This document shows, piece by piece, positions 1-12,621 of a DNA stretch of 64,000 bases. The notes under the pieces are model-generated. The model was given only the letters and a program-made list of their open reading frames with translations, was not told the origin of the DNA and did no database searches. Positions within the stretch are counted from its first letter, which is position 1. Each line of letters begins with the position of its first letter. The DNA comes from Sipunculus nudus (taxonomy: Eukaryota; Annelida; Sipuncula; Golfingiida; Sipunculidae), in the NCBI GenBank assembly GCA_026874595.1, contig CM049321.1, positions 25,469,479-25,533,478 of the forward strand, in the 5' to 3' direction. The translations under genes and the position numbers were made by a program.

Positions 1-464
1 ATACTCCTTAACCAACAGTATGACCCTACAGCATCCTCCTTTGCCCAACATCTTCAGCATACTAATTCACCTAACCTCTGGTCCAACACTCCTTTTGCCA
101 CAGCTGGCCCCATAGAACACTCCCCTGTTTTGAAATTTAATTTTAATGCATGCCCTTATTCTAAAAAAATGATATACTTTCTACCTATGACTTGATCAAC
201 ACACCCTACTAGACCTTGTCAACAACATACAAGTACACCATAGCAAAAGGATTTCCTGTTTTACCCAAGAAATTACCTGATGATTCATGTTACCACCTGT
301 CAAGAAATAATACAACCCTCCCGAGATCCGGCTCTATAATATATTTGATTTTAAAGATGCCAGGATACAAAAAGGGAACATGGCTCATTCAAACAAAGAA
401 TGATAAAGTGCTAGATTATCGGTTCTTTTTCCCCGCTGACGATATCCATGAACTTTTATTTCAG
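1..464 (+). other. Upstream flank of the mucin-like gene; two short open stretches
   Basis: Frame 1 is open from the window edge to a tga at 193-195, and a second frame is open from about 216 to a tga at 465-467. Neither has a convincing start or a protein family I recognise. They could be one interrupted reading frame or chance. The stretch ends in a pyrimidine-rich acceptor (tttatttcag, AG at 463-464). The signal-peptide exon expected for the downstream membrane protein is not identifiable here and may lie before the window. Confidence 0.3.
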
Positions 465-2882
465 TGACACTTTTCATCCTTCCGCAACTTTATACCTTGT
501 CCACTGAAATGGCATCAACAACCAGAGTAATCACAACAGTACAGCAAAATAATATTGACGGGAATGTTACTGAGAGCGATACAACTACAGAAAATTCGAT
601 GCAAGAAGCAACAACAGATTCTGTCGCAGGGGAAACCTATACTATGTCGCCAGCCACTGACAACGCGGCACAAACAGGCAAAACTACTGGCGAGAGTGTT
701 GCAAGTACTAGTGGTTTAACGAAGGAGGAAACGACAGATTCTGTCCCTGACGAAACTAAAGCTACAACGCCAGTGCCCGAGAACGCGGCAGAAACAAGCA
801 AAACAACTGCCGAGAGTGGCACAACTAATGGTATTTTAGCGAACGAGCAAACGACAGATTCTGTCCCTGACGAAACTAAAGCAATAACGCCAGTACCTGA
901 GAATGCGGCTGAAACAAGCAAAACTAGTGCCGAGAGTGGCACAACTAATACTATTTTAGCGAACGAGCAAACGACAGATTCTGTCCCTGACGTAACAAAA
1001 GTTACAGCGCCAGCCACTGACAGTGCGGAAGATATAAGCAAAACAACTGCCGAGAGTGGTGCAACTACTAGTATTTTAGCGAACGAGCAAACGACAGATT
1101 CTGTCCCTGACGTATCAAAAGTTACAGCGCCAGCCACTGACAGTGCACCAGAAACAAGCAAAACAACTGCCGAGAGTGGCAGAACTAATGGTATTTTAGC
1201 GAACGAGCAAACGACAGATTCTGTCACTGACGTAACAAAGGTAGAAGCGCAAGCCACTGACAGTGCGGCTGAAACAAGCAAAACAACTGCCGAGAGTGTC
1301 ACAACCAATGGTATTTTAGCGAACGAGCAAACGACAGATTCTGTCACTGACGTAACAAAAGGTATAGCGCCAGCCACTGACAGTGCGGCAGATACAAGCA
1401 AAACAACTGCCGAGAGTGGCACCACTTATGGTATTTTAGCGAACGAGCAAACGACAGATTCTGTCCCTGACGTAACAAAAGTTACAGCGCCAGCCACTGA
1501 CAGTGCAGCAGATATAAGCAAAACAACTGCCGAGAGTGGTGCAACTACTAGCGTTTTAAGGATCGAGCAAACGACAGATTCTGTCCCTGACGTAACAAAG
1601 GTAGAAGCGCCAGCCACTGACAGTGCGGAAGATAAAAGCAAAACAAGTGCCGAGAGTGGTGCAACTTCTACTATTGTAGCGAACGAGCAAACGACAGATT
1701 CTGTCACTGACGTAACAAAAGTAACAGCGCCAGCCACTGACAGCGCGGAAGATATTAGCAAAACAACTGCCGAGAGTGGTGCAACTACTAGCATTTTAAG
1801 GATCGAGCAAACGACAGATTCTGTCCCTGACGTAACAAAAGTTACAGCGCCAGCCACTTACAGTGCAGCAGATATAAGCAAACCAACTGCCGAGAGTGGT
1901 GCAACTACTAACATTTTAAGGATCGAGCAAACGACAGATTCTGTTCCTGACGTAACAAAAGTTACAGCGACAGCCACTGACAGTGCGGAAGATATAAGCA
2001 AAACAACTGCCGAGAGTGATGCAACTACTAGTGGTTTAACGAAACAACCAACGACAGATTCAGTCCCGGAAGAAACCAAAGCAACAGCGCCAGCCACTGA
2101 CAGCGCGGCGGAAATAGGAAAAACTACTGCCGAGAGAGGTGCAACTACTAGTATTATAACAGAAAAACCATCGACAGATTCTGTCCCTGACGTAACTAAA
2201 GTTACAGCGCCAGCCACTGACAGTGCGGAAGATATAAGCAAAACAACTGCTGAGAGTGATGCAACTACTAGTGGTTTAACGAAAGAACCCACGATATATT
2301 CTGTCCCGAAAGAAACAAAAGCAACAGCGCCAGCAACTGACAGCGCGGCGGAAATAAGCAAAACTACTGGCGAGAGTGATGCAACTACTAGTGGTTTAAC
2401 GAAAGAACCTACGACATATTCTGTTCCGGAAGAAACAAAAGCAACAGCGTCAGCAACTGAGGGCGCGGCGGAAATAGGAAAAACTACTGCCGAGAGTGGT
2501 GCAACTACTAGTGATATAACGAAAGAGCAAACGACAGATTCTGTCCCTGACGTAAGTAAAGCAACAGCGCCAGCCACTGGGAGCGCGGAAGGAAACAAAA
2601 CTACTGCAAAGAGTGGCACAACTGCGAGTGGTTTTACGAAAGAGCCAACTACAGATATTGTCCCTGACGTAACTAAAGCGAAAGCTCCGGCCACTGAGAG
2701 TCCAACAGGAACCGGCACCTCTGCTGTCAAGAGCGCCCAAACCATCAAATATTGGACGAAAGAACCAAAGGCAGTTTCCGCCACTGACAAAACCAAAACA
2801 ATACCTCCAGCCAGTACAAGCTCACCCGAACTAGATAGCACTACTACTGAGGTTATCACCAAGATGGCAGCAATACCCGTCG
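465..2882 (+). CDS. Mucin repeat exon
   Basis: The exon is 2418 nt and symmetric (enters and leaves in phase 1), flanked by tttatttcag (AG 463-464) and the donor gtaagt at 2883. It is dominated by Thr, Ser, Ala, Glu and Lys with no Cys in the repeats, as in a rod-like O-glycosylated mucin domain. Most units contain a variant of TTDSVPDVTKVTAPATDS. Before the repeats is a short hydrophobic stretch (LFILPQLYTL), then a possible internal start (MAST, near 510). That stretch could be the tail of a signal peptide begun on an upstream exon. The last 60 codons are non-repetitive but still Thr/Ser/Pro/Lys-rich. Confidence 0.75.
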
Positions 2883-5800
2883 GTAAGTAAGGAACTATCA
2901 TCTGATTATTTGGATTTCTGTCATTCAAATTGGATAAGTTTAAATCATGTGTTGTAATATTTGGGCTTCATGTACCTAACGCATTATGTATCAATACACG
3001 TTCTTTCTATACCGTCATGGGTCTGAAAGATCCTTCTCTTAGACTGTCCCGTTAAAGTGTTGTGCTGATTAATGCATTATATCGATGGTGATCGTTTTCT
3101 TTCACCAACAATTAAATTGGTAGGGGTGTTTGTATCATCGATTAAAAAAATAATTATGTTTGCTCAAATTATCTTGACCTTTCAGTGTACATGACCTTTG
3201 CTCATGAATTCTGTTATCAGAGACAGTTCAAATTCTACCACACATCTGCCTTTGCTATTCACCATTTAAACCGGATCTCATGACGTGTATCATTACCATG
3301 ATTACATGTTTCTATGCTCATATGTAAACACTGACTTTTACAGAAGATTTCACGAAAATATAGAAGTTACATAATGTAATCAATTAATAATCAAGCGTTG
3401 CATTTTTTTAATCATCGAACCTGCTATTGAAACTTATTCCTATCACTAAGTGCTACTGACACTGTAAAAGGAAAAGGCGGCTCAAAAAGCAGGCTTCCGT
3501 CAGGAGTGTATGCGTTCATTCCCGTTCGTGTTGTGTTAGTGTTTTTCTTGACAATGTAACACACATTCCTGAATGGAATTAAATGAAACTTTCCGGCCAA
3601 CTTGGGAATGGTAAATGAAGAATCGATTAGATTTTGGTGTGGTTCAGGCTCATGATCCTTTCCGAGGGAGGATTTCCGGGTATTTTCCCAAATATGCAGT
3701 CACTTGGGAAAATGTACCAAATAAGTGAATACAATCCCTTGTTGGGGAACTTTTGCACCAATGAAACGGTGAATATTTGATCAATAAGCGAAAGAGAGCA
3801 CGGCATGCGCAGAACCTCACCTTAAGGAACACCCACGCAAAGGAGGCTTGCATTCCAGAAAATTCATCTGTCTGGTCTTGATAATATTTTTATCTGGAAA
3901 AGTACATGAAAGAGCATCTCTATAAAAATTACGTTCTGCAAATGACCTCGATTTCAGGAGAATACTAATTATGATGCAAAATTGTGCCCTTTTTCAGACA
4001 TAAAATAAAATAAAAATTAAACAACACAGGGATTTTAGTGAAAACCACCAAATGGCCGAAAGGTCTGGCTGAACTTAGAATAATTATTGATACTAGCCAA
4101 ACATATACTGCCAGTCTATTAGTTAAACGTGATAATCAAGGAACTAGAACCATCGCGGCGACTACTGTAATTTTACCTTACGTCGATTAACCCCTGAACA
4201 GGTTAAAATTACAACCAATTGCTGACCAGACGTGGGCCCAGCAATCCCAGACGTGGGCCCAGCACCCCACGTCTGGATCATTCAAACACCAGAGAATAAG
4301 TGTCGTATTTGCACTCTACCCTAGGGCAGCCTACTTTACTATATAGGAACAGCTTGATACTGGGTCAGTCCACTTATAGTTAAGAGGGATGGTAGGTAGA
4401 TCTGATATCTAACACTTTGAAGATGTGTTTAAAAAGCATGTACTTAAAGACCTGTCTGCTCCAGATTTAATAGAAAAATTAATGTAGGGTAGATCGCAAG
4501 CACTTCATATTGTAATAATGAGTAAACGGACAATTTCTATGAACATTTTTTTTTCTAAAAATAACGCACTAATCATGGTATATTCTGATGTTACCTGTAG
4601 GCTTGAGTACTATGCGGGTGGTAAACTGAAGAAGCCCAGGATTAAATTTATTTGAGTACTGTATGATTAACTTATAAATTTGACATAGTATATGATTAAT
4701 TGGCGATATTTATAGATCGTAAATAATAAGAAAATCACTTATGGGTCAACAGCGTATCATTCAAAGTAATGCCTCATTTTGTATTTCAGATAAGGATGCA
4801 GAAATTCACTTAACAGCGCATTTTTACGCGGATCCAGACCAAACAACCACAAATGCTGCTACAGCGACCGAATTTCCAACTAGCAATACCAGAACTGCAC
4901 AAATGCGCACTCCTGCATTTCGCAGGAAGAGACGGTCAGCTTCTCAAAGTGATGACAAGGAGAACCTGTGGATACAGGTAAGGCCCACCATCTCACCAAG
5001 GCCAAAGTAATAGAGGATGCTGTCCTTTATTGTCCCGATAAGTTCTCGGTGATATTGGCACATCAGGTATAACATTTGGGGTGATCGGAAAACATCGGAT
5101 ATATTGGGAGAAATCGGATATTTTTATAACTTTTTTTGATATAATCAAATTCCGTGATGTGTTTTGATCTAGATAACATCTGGATATATTTTGACATACT
5201 TTTAGATTTTGTTGGATATTGGGAGTGTTCGTTGTGTAACCACGATGTTTTCCCGATTTTTGCCCATTTCTTAAGATGTTTCTCGATACTTTAAGTTGAC
5301 TTCTCCAAATACTTCTCATATTTTATTGATCATGTAGTTTCATCAGCTGCTTAAAACCTGTGATTCGTAATTTATTTTTCATGCCACACCCGAATAACTG
5401 CAAACTTGTCCGTTTCATCTAGTTTTCTGAAACCTTGTATATTTATTGATGATGAGTAGTTTTACCAGTTCCTGAAGACTAGTTGCGCCACCTGTATAAC
5501 GGTATTTTCTATTTTTTTTTTTTTTTTTTTTTGAATTTTTTTCAGAATCTATCTTTGGTATAAGTATCTAAACTCTGGTTTCACCTAGGGTCTTGAATTG
5601 TGACGTGTCATCATCTTAAAGGTCAAATCAGCCAAATTACTGGTCATCAACTTTAGGATTCTTGTGTACATGATAACTTTGGATGTGTCCCCTTTAATTT
5701 GACACACCAATTATTTCAACCATATTTTTTGATGAGAATACAATTTATTTCTTCCAAAATCGTGGAGGATTTTGAAAACTGGTGACTTTGCCCTTGAGCT

Positions 5801-8800
5801 TCAATGTCCTCTTTGCGGAATTTTCGTACTATGATGGTCCCCTTTTGAAGCACGGCATTATATGCTTAAAATATTGACACACCTGTTGTTTCGGTCATAT
5901 TCATGACGAAGTTTGACAATTGCAAAGTTTGGTCTTGTTCTTTAAGGTCAAATCTGCCGTGATCTAGTATAATTGTGAACCACATAACTGAAGATGTTCC
6001 TCTCACATTTGGCACACAAGTTGTTTCTACAATGCTCTTTAACAAGGCTAAACAAGTGACCTTTATCTTGATCTACAAGGTCAATCAGCCGAATTATTGT
6101 TCATAATCTTTAGGATTTCTTGTGACGGGGTAACTTACATTTTGTCCTCATATATATTTGATAGACAAAATGTTGCAACCAATTCATGAATTCTTTTGTA
6201 TAGCGCAATGAATAAATTTCCCTAAATACCTCATGCAGTAATAGACACAATTGCAAAATGTAAAACAAACAAGAAAGTTATGTCCTAATGTTTTAGCAAA
6301 ATAAAAAAGAAAAAAAAATGGTTAAATGTTTTTATCCTTAAGATTCTCCGATATCCGATTTTGTGACACGCCCTGGAGTTAAATGACATTTTCATTGCAC
6401 AACCAATGTCCAGTATACTAACCGCTTTAAATCCCTTTCACGCATAAACCGTTTAAAAAAATGGGAAATGCGGAGATGTTAAACCCATGGTCCATTATTG
6501 TTACTTTATTCGCATCCTGTATAAACTATGCTTTGATAAAATTCAGGGAAAGATTTGGATATAATATCATCCAGTGACATTTCAATATATAGCAATTACG
6601 TATAAGGTTTTAAAATACAACGTACAATATTTCCTATGTTGGGTAATTTTAAACCAAGTATACAATTTATAATATTCCATAGTCATCTCTGAAATGGAAC
6701 CATAGTCTATAATTCTTATTTTTAATAAATTTCATTTCCTCTGAATAGCAGGGGGATGATTTAATTGACCAGCCGCCGTTGCTAAAATGTGTGTGTGTGG
6801 GGGGGGGAATTTTTCATATATGCCGTGATCCTTCTTAAATGTGTGTCCATGTCATTGGAAAAGGAACAGTTTAAAATGTAAATAATAAGTATTAAAATCC
6901 AAAGTCTGCAAAAACTCCTTGCATCTGTCCAATTATTGTATGTTTCTACATCATTTTAGTTTTCCCTTTACAGCATGCTTATCTGCTTCTTTTCACAGCT
7001 TACAGAAGTCTACAAGACAATGGACGCCTTTGCAAATTTGACCGTCGAAAATGTGTCACGGTAGGTGACTGATTTTATTCTACATTGTTATAAGTATAAA
7101 GCACTCTTCTTTTCAAAGGCCCGATTCGTTTGCGATGCATTTTTCAAAATGCTTTTTATCTTTTATTTCTTGACCGGTTTGGATTTACTTTCGGTTTTAA
7201 CTGATAGGGTAGGGTATGAACATATACACTTATTCAACGAATTTTGAAACTTATTTATTATACAAATTTATTTATTCATTATTCAAATTAAAAAAAAAAA
7301 TATGCTCTTCACTGTATTTCTCGTTTCATTTTCTTTGTTATAGCTAATTGTTCAAGGTGTGGACTGTTAAACGTGAATGCAGAAATTCGAAATGCATTAT
7401 GTATGCAAATTTATACAAACTTTTTCAAATCGCCAAAAAATGCTTCTTAAGCGTTATTTATTGACTGATATTTTCTTGATAGGGCTTGGTTTTTGTTTAT
7501 AAAGTGTTAATGCAGCTGGGGCCACGTATGATGCCAACTTCCTGTAATGAAAAGTTCATGCACTTAGTGAGAAGTCCATAATTTTATATGAGGGGTGCGT
7601 GAGGACCATTACTTCATTAACATCCTCTTTTGAGACGGACCAGTCTGACCAGTTTTATTTGTTAAGGCATTTCTCAAGCCACTGTAGTTTCACCAGAGAA
7701 CTGTGACTTGTCTATTTTATTATTACGGTATTGCACATTCAAGAAAGGAGAGTATAACCAGTTGATTGTTTTTATTATATTTTGTATAAAAATGTGCAGT
7801 ATCATGTTTCGATGTTAGTGTAGGAACGTAGGTTTGGAGAACCAAGTTGTTTTTTTTATGTTTCAGTAAAGTCGTAATTCCGTGAGAATTGGTTCTTGCC
7901 GGTCTTAGTCTAGTCGGTTTCCCGTAATGATATTTTTTACAGTACACTTCATAAGCAACTCACCTGCATACTTTTTTTTTGTTTTTCTCATACTTTTGTC
8001 TCTAGAGGCGTGTCCATTTTAGTATTCATGCATGAGCGGTCAGTATGTGTGATGTTAGCATCATTATACACATATATGCTAGAAACGCGAAAGTAAAGGC
8101 ACAGTCTCCTAAATCAGCGTGATAGATGGTGTAGTCTGACAGTTTATATGTCAAGAAGAGGGACCGATGTTGCTATTAGTGGCCTTTTCAGCCGAGGGAC
8201 GATTTCCCGGTGTATTGTATGTCAGAGTCTGCGGGCGACCAACGTAATCCCACTGACGGACTTGTTAGATATCTTTGCAGAAGGACAAAAGTATCGGCCG
8301 TGGTGGAGCCTAGCAAACAAACCAGGACAATTAATAAGCTGATCATTGTGAATGGTACCGAATGTTGTCGCGCGCAGAGACATATTGGGATACACATTAC
8401 TGAATATACCCAGGGTGATTAAATTGGGACAGACTTTGAGAGAGATGCTACAGAGGAGGATCTTAACCTATCCGCGAGAGATTCAGAGAAGCGGGTACTC
8501 CAAGAGTAGATTTGTTCTACGGCGAGAAACACGTGCGTCGTGTGTACAGTAGTAAACTGCCTGGACTAGAGGAGTGCATGCCAATGTTACATGGGCGAAC
8601 TTTCTATGATTAGTGCTTACAGCGAGTGTCAGGATTAATCAGGATCCATATGGATTCTATGCATTATTGTGCGTGGAACCCCTCTCCAGAGAATTGTAAT
8701 TCTAATTTTGTTATAATTTTATTGTTTATGTTACACACGCCTTTCTTATCTTTTTGAGTGTAGGTTCGAGCTTCAGCCGTTTAAAACACTTGGAACGTCC

Positions 8801-11800
8801 ATGGGAAAGAAATGGAAATATGCATACCTCGTTAGTAGCAGAGGTGGATCCAAGGGGTCGTCCAGATCCCCCTTTTTCAGATTGAAAAAAAGTGTTTTAG
8901 GGTTTCAAACCCTAAAAAATGAGGTCCCCAGGTCCGGACTGGGGGGGGGGGGGGGGAGGGGGGGGGGGGGGGGGGGTTGCTCACAGTTCACAATATTTGT
9001 AGTTCTTAAGAAAAGGTTGCGGCGGCTGTAAGATAACATATTATCTGAGCATTTTAACAGAACAATTGATCATCGCATGTTACTTTTGTCCTTTCCATTT
9101 TTGTTGTTTATACCTGATCATATACTCAATCTCCAAACCTCTTTTTTCACGTTATAGCCAGGGGCAGATCCAGGATTAAGGAAAAGGACGGGTCCATTCC
9201 AGGGGGAATGATGACCTCGCATATAAAAGGGTCCCAAGGTCCGGAAAAGGGGGCCCAGGCCTCAAACATTTGTCTGAAACTCTTAAGAAAAGGTTACCGG
9301 ATCCGCTTCTGCCATTTGTGCATCCTGACATAAAAGTACCAAGGGATCGAGAGTCACCTGTTGTTTATATTTAATGATCCTGCAGGTGGGCCTGTGACAG
9401 GGTCAAATGTCAGGTCAAGCTGGTTTAAATCCGTCACTCCGAGCAAGATTTATTCATATTGTTACGTCATTCACGCCGTACACCTGACTTGACGGACAGC
9501 TACACAAAAGTTCAGACACGTACCCTCACAAATAAAAAGAAGACGTTATCTATAGATGCTATAAAGGTACTATATCCGAATCAAAGCAATAAATACAATA
9601 ACAGACGCAATTATAGGATTAACACATAATCAAAGCTAAGCAAAGACTCTTGTATGCCCACAAATAAATACTCACTGAAGTCCAGTCCCATCCGGTGATC
9701 ACAGTAGCTCACAGTTATCAATAACAAGTCCGGTTCAACGTTTAGCGAAAGCCCATGGTAGCTCTCACTCCTTACACAATAGTTCATGGTAGGTCCGCCT
9801 TCGGATAACGATGATAAATCCAGAATTTCATGGTGTGGTTTTGGGAAGTAGCAACAGTCAGGATATCCTGCATTAAAATAATCAATTCGTTTTGCGTGTT
9901 ATATCCCATTCATAGGGCAGTACGAGTCACTTGACCAGTTAGGTGCTGATGTGCGCATTTTTTTATGTTGTCCACTTGGCAAGACGTGTTTGCTTGACAC
10001 CAGTAAAGCAAATAATAACGTCCGGGTCAGTCCAGACAACAGGGGGAGATCCACGCGGGGACACCAATCCAAGTTGAGAGACGGTCACAGTCGCAGCAAT
10101 ATGCATAATAGAATTCATTCCTTGCTGGAGGTTGAGTGACTGTGTTATGAATAAGCAGGCACACCCGTCTTTACCGAAGGCAGTTGAGCTGTGTTCGGTG
10201 GTAACCTCCACACAGTTTAAGGAACGCGCAAAAATCACTCAAAGTGACGTGTACCATAAAAAGTATTTATTCCAATATCGGCGAGGTCACTGTGAGAACA
10301 ATAACCTTTAAAATGAGGTATAGCACAGTTTCATACGAAAAGCGGTTTCAGAAAAGATTGAGGACAAGAGTGCACCAACTTTCTTTTATAAGTATTAAAT
10401 AAATACGACCGTGTAACTAAAATTAAATCTTTCATAGTCGCTCCGTGTTCATTGTACATCACCTGTATACACATATGTAAGTGTTGTATTTTGTCTTTGA
10501 ACATAATTACCAACATTCATATTGCCTAAAAAATAAATAATGCACAAATAAGATATCTAAACAAAATATTTTTTTAATATGCATCATGGCTCACACTTCT
10601 ATGTTATTAGATACGGCTGCCAGAAGACCAATACGTACAATACGTACAAACTCAACCAGCCATGTACATTCATTCAATTTTCACAAAGTACTCTAAAATA
10701 AAACACGCTCAAATATCCATAAAAACTCAGGGTCCTACTTTGTTGTCAGATCCATTCAGGGGCAATGAGTCACAAAGTACTCTCAAATGAAACACGCTCC
10801 AGCATCCTTAAAAACTCGGGGTCCTTCTTTGTTGACATATCCATTCAGGGAGTGTCACAATGCAAATTAACGTAAGACGAATTGTGATGCTTGTCGATTT
10901 TGTTCTGGGGCTGCGTCATTCAGTAGAGGTAGTGAGATATGAGCCTACTGCATTTAATGAACGTATAAGCCATATTACCCACGGGCATTCACATGAACCT
11001 TGAGTGACGTGTCGTATCAGGCATGCCAGGGGCTCTACATCCGGACAATACCTTCCGTTCCCGGTTAATATTGGTTTATATATGAAAGTGGAACCAAAGC
11101 AGATATAACCGAATCGGCCAGTGTGACATAAAATGAACGTAAAATCTGAAATCGAGAAAATTTAGGTGCTGAGTAAAATGTTGTGTCTTCCAAATTCCGT
11201 TATCAAAATATATTTTAAAAAAATCAATTATTTTTCAAAACGTGCGTACCACTTTTTTATATATAGTAACTTTTCAATCTTTTAAATTATATATTTCCTC
11301 CCGCAAAGCCTTAGTACTCTTGAACTGTTCGTTCAGAGACGGAGATGACTGCAACACGATGAAGGTCAACTACACTGTGTACTTGAACTCACAGAAGATT
11401 GTGTCCAGCGCCTCTGATTCCTCTTCCTGCTCAGCATCAGAACAGATGAAGAACGCCAGTCAGGTAATGGGCAGCGTGACAATCCGTGGCTGCAGAATAG
11501 ATGTCAACACTACCAGCAAATCAATGGAAAAAGGTATATGTTCACAGTGTGCAGTACAATATACAATACAGTATACACTCAGATGATGATGTGGATGAAC
11601 CACACGTTTTGTATAGGTCACGGTCTCTTAATGAATAATTGAATCATTAAACTTTAAATATCTTAATCGATACAGTATATTCATGTACAAATATGAAAAC
11701 ATTTCTGTTGACAGAATATGATAATTCTTCCGAACCGAATAGGTGTATTGACGGATACAAGTTTGACATATATACCTGATGCTGGGTATAATAATCAAAG

Positions 11801-12568
11801 GGGTCACAATTTTTTGTAACTGTCGAGTATCGAAGGGACTTTAGAAAAAAAAATACTTTGCACTTTCACAGTTATCACCACACATATATTTAATGTAATC
11901 AGCTAAGCCCGTTTTAAACAGATCAGTATTAAGACTGCTGCATCCCATACGCAGTTTCGCATATAATATGTCAATATGCCTCTCAGCAAAATAAAATAAA
12001 GGGTTGCTGGTTTTTATATTTTTGACAATTTGTTTATAAGTTCTGGAAATATTTGGGATATCTTGCATAATGATTATTAGCCTATATGAATATTCTTAGT
12101 GGCAGATTCATATATTGGCTGAGCAGGTTACGGTCAAATGATGCATACAATCAAACTTATCTCAGGGGTCTCAATTTTTAAGTGAAGAAAACAAGAAACC
12201 GTAATTACTTCTCATGTATTAATATTCCGTCTCTTGTATAACTGCAAAAATCAAGAATCAATTGCTGGGAATTATATATTTAGGACATGAGCCTTCCGAT
12301 GGGATACACGACTAAGATTATGCCCCTAGTCTACCCGTCTATGTGAAATCCAAATCCCGAAAGCTCTTATTGACAAGTTACTTGCACATATAAGGCTTGA
12401 AGAAATTGTATTAAATGTTTATTATAAATGTTTCTTATAAATGTTTTGTCAACAATAACTAAATATTTTACTACATAATTTTGCCATATTTCCTGTGTGA
12501 AATAAACTGATCTGCATATGCTTTCATTAGGCATATTTAACGTTACAATGAATTAATAACATTTAATG

Positions 12569-12621
<53 letters not shown>

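Larger units (their letters stand above)
7061..11336 (+). other. Intron 3 of the mucin-like gene (4.3 kb)
   Basis: Contents in order: AT-rich sequence to about 8.1 kb; dispersed repeat family B at about 8140-8790; two short GGATCC-ended elements at about 8828-9028 and 9157-9313, the first with long G-runs; a repeat shared with 62.1-62.3 kb at about 9330-9545; unassigned sequence to 10.6 kb; and an 89-bp direct repeat at 10681-10852. No exon is supported. Confidence 0.55.

Noticed and set aside
601-2640. Regular repeats resembling a CRISPR-like array
   Set aside because: The units are contiguous, 120 bp long and coding, with no spacers, and the DNA is eukaryotic.
637-2928. Three long antisense open frames (262, 143 and 356 codons) opposite the mucin repeats, rich in Val, Ala, Leu and Ser
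   Set aside because: They follow mechanically from the 120-bp period and codon choice of the sense repeat. They lack splice or start context, and the hydrophobic peptide is a mirror of Thr/Ala/Asp codons.
4993-5319. 108-codon minus-strand open frame
   Set aside because: Overlies a degenerate short-period repeat in an intron; low-complexity Ile/Asn/Ser composition.
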